A DNA stretch of 6,737 nucleotides from Thermus kawarayensis JCM 12314 (GTDB taxonomy: Bacteria; Deinococcota; Deinococci; Deinococcales; Thermaceae): positions 1 to 6,737 of the forward strand of contig BBBL01000082.1 of the NCBI GenBank assembly GCA_001311545.1, written 5' to 3'. A program made the translations under genes and the position numbers. Shown here piece by piece: positions 6,381 to 6,737 of this stretch (its first letter is position 1; every line of letters starts with the position of its first letter). Under the pieces are notes generated by a model. It saw only the letters and a program-made list of their open reading frames with translations, did no database searches and was not told the origin of the DNA.

Positions 6381-6737
6381 ATGCGGGAGGCGGAGGTGGT
6401 GGTTCTGGGGGCCGGGGTGGCGGGGCTCACCCTGGCCCGCCTCCTTTATGAGAAGGGGCGCAAGGTCCTGGTGGTGGCCGAGGCCCTGGGGGAGGCGAGC
6501 CGTCCCCCCGTGGCCCTGGTGAACCCCTTGAGGGGCAGGCGCTTCACCCTGGCGGAGAAAGGGGAGGAGGCCCTGGAGCGGGCCCTCGCCTTCTACGGCC
6601 GCTTCGCCGAGCTGCACCTCGGGGTCTTCCGCCCGGTGCCCGAGGCCGAGCGCCCCAAGGTGGCGGGGAGGCTTTCCGGCCTCAGGCACCGCTTTGAGGG
6701 GGAGGGGGTGCTTTTGGAGGAAGCCTTTTGGCTGGAG
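6381..6737 (+). CDS. FAD-dependent oxidoreductase, N-terminal part (runs off window)
   Basis: An open frame of 119 codons runs from ATG 6381 to the last base with no stop, 3 nt after the preceding gene's stop and without its own ribosome site, so it is likely co-translated with the miaB operon. Residues 5-15 (EVVVLGAGVAG) form a Rossmann beta strand with the FAD motif GAGVAG. A second strand, VLVVAE, ends in E34, suited to the ribose hydroxyls. The following VALVNPLRGRRFTL resembles the segment after the Rossmann motif in DAO-superfamily flavoproteins of unassigned function, where a similar NP-x-x-GRRF motif occurs. It is distinct from the 2773-3884 flavoprotein: sequence beyond the Rossmann motif is not similar by eye. 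The C-terminal part that would define substrate is outside the window. No indel is evident in this portion. Confidence 0.8.
   Translation, partial: MREAEVVVLGAGVAGLTLARLLYEKGRKVLVVAEALGEASRPPVALVNPLRGRRFTLAEKGEEALERALAFYGRFAELHLGVFRPVPEAERPKVAGRLSGLRHRFEGEGVLLEEAFWLE

Noticed and set aside
6159..6689. A 176-codon open frame on the minus strand
   Set aside because: It is antisense to the membrane protein and the second flavoprotein, both supported by motifs and operon spacing.
1..6737. CRISPR array, insertion sequence, prophage, toxin-antitoxin or defence system
   Set aside because: No regularly spaced direct repeats, terminal inverted repeats, transposase or integrase motifs, or defence-domain signatures were seen on either strand.

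Overview
The window looks like an ordinary chromosomal segment of a Thermus species. It is very GC-rich, with G or C at almost every third codon position. Its isocitrate dehydrogenase and MiaB match, from memory, the long Thermus thermophilus versions almost residue for residue, with scattered substitutions that suggest a related species or strain. No alignment could be run.

Layout from left to right. At 1-1148 (+) is the 3' part of an RNase II/R-family exoribonuclease. It converges on icd (1212-2698, -) across a 63-bp gap holding a strong GC hairpin. A 74-bp divergent gap separates icd from a DAO-type FAD oxidoreductase (2773-3884, +), whose GTG start lies just past a TANNNT box and is probably leaderless. 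Next is a 175-bp gap with a hairpin and a -10 box, then a small exported YbjN-family protein (4060-4509, +). A tRNA with anticodon CAU (4553-4629, +) follows, with a well-matched promoter and a strong intrinsic terminator. Then comes a tight plus-strand operon: miaB (4713-6036), a two-helix membrane protein with a winged-helix-like tail (6040-6377), and the start of a second FAD oxidoreductase (6381 to the window end).

The most striking property is sequence quality. Five of the seven protein genes are interrupted by single-base gains or losses, 15 in all, nearly all in short G or C runs. Correcting them gives full-length, well-conserved products: Icd becomes exactly 496 aa and MiaB 440 aa. 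They are therefore far more likely to be sequencing or assembly errors than real mutations, and the affected genes are annotated here as intact CDSs with positions of the breaks.

Functionally the region mixes RNA metabolism (exoribonuclease, tRNA, MiaB) with central metabolism (Icd) and two flavoproteins of unknown substrate. I found no mobile element, CRISPR array, phage gene or clearly new system. The more interesting points are the compact divergent icd/flavoprotein promoter region, the export signal on the YbjN-family protein, and the membrane/winged-helix and flavoprotein genes coupled to miaB.
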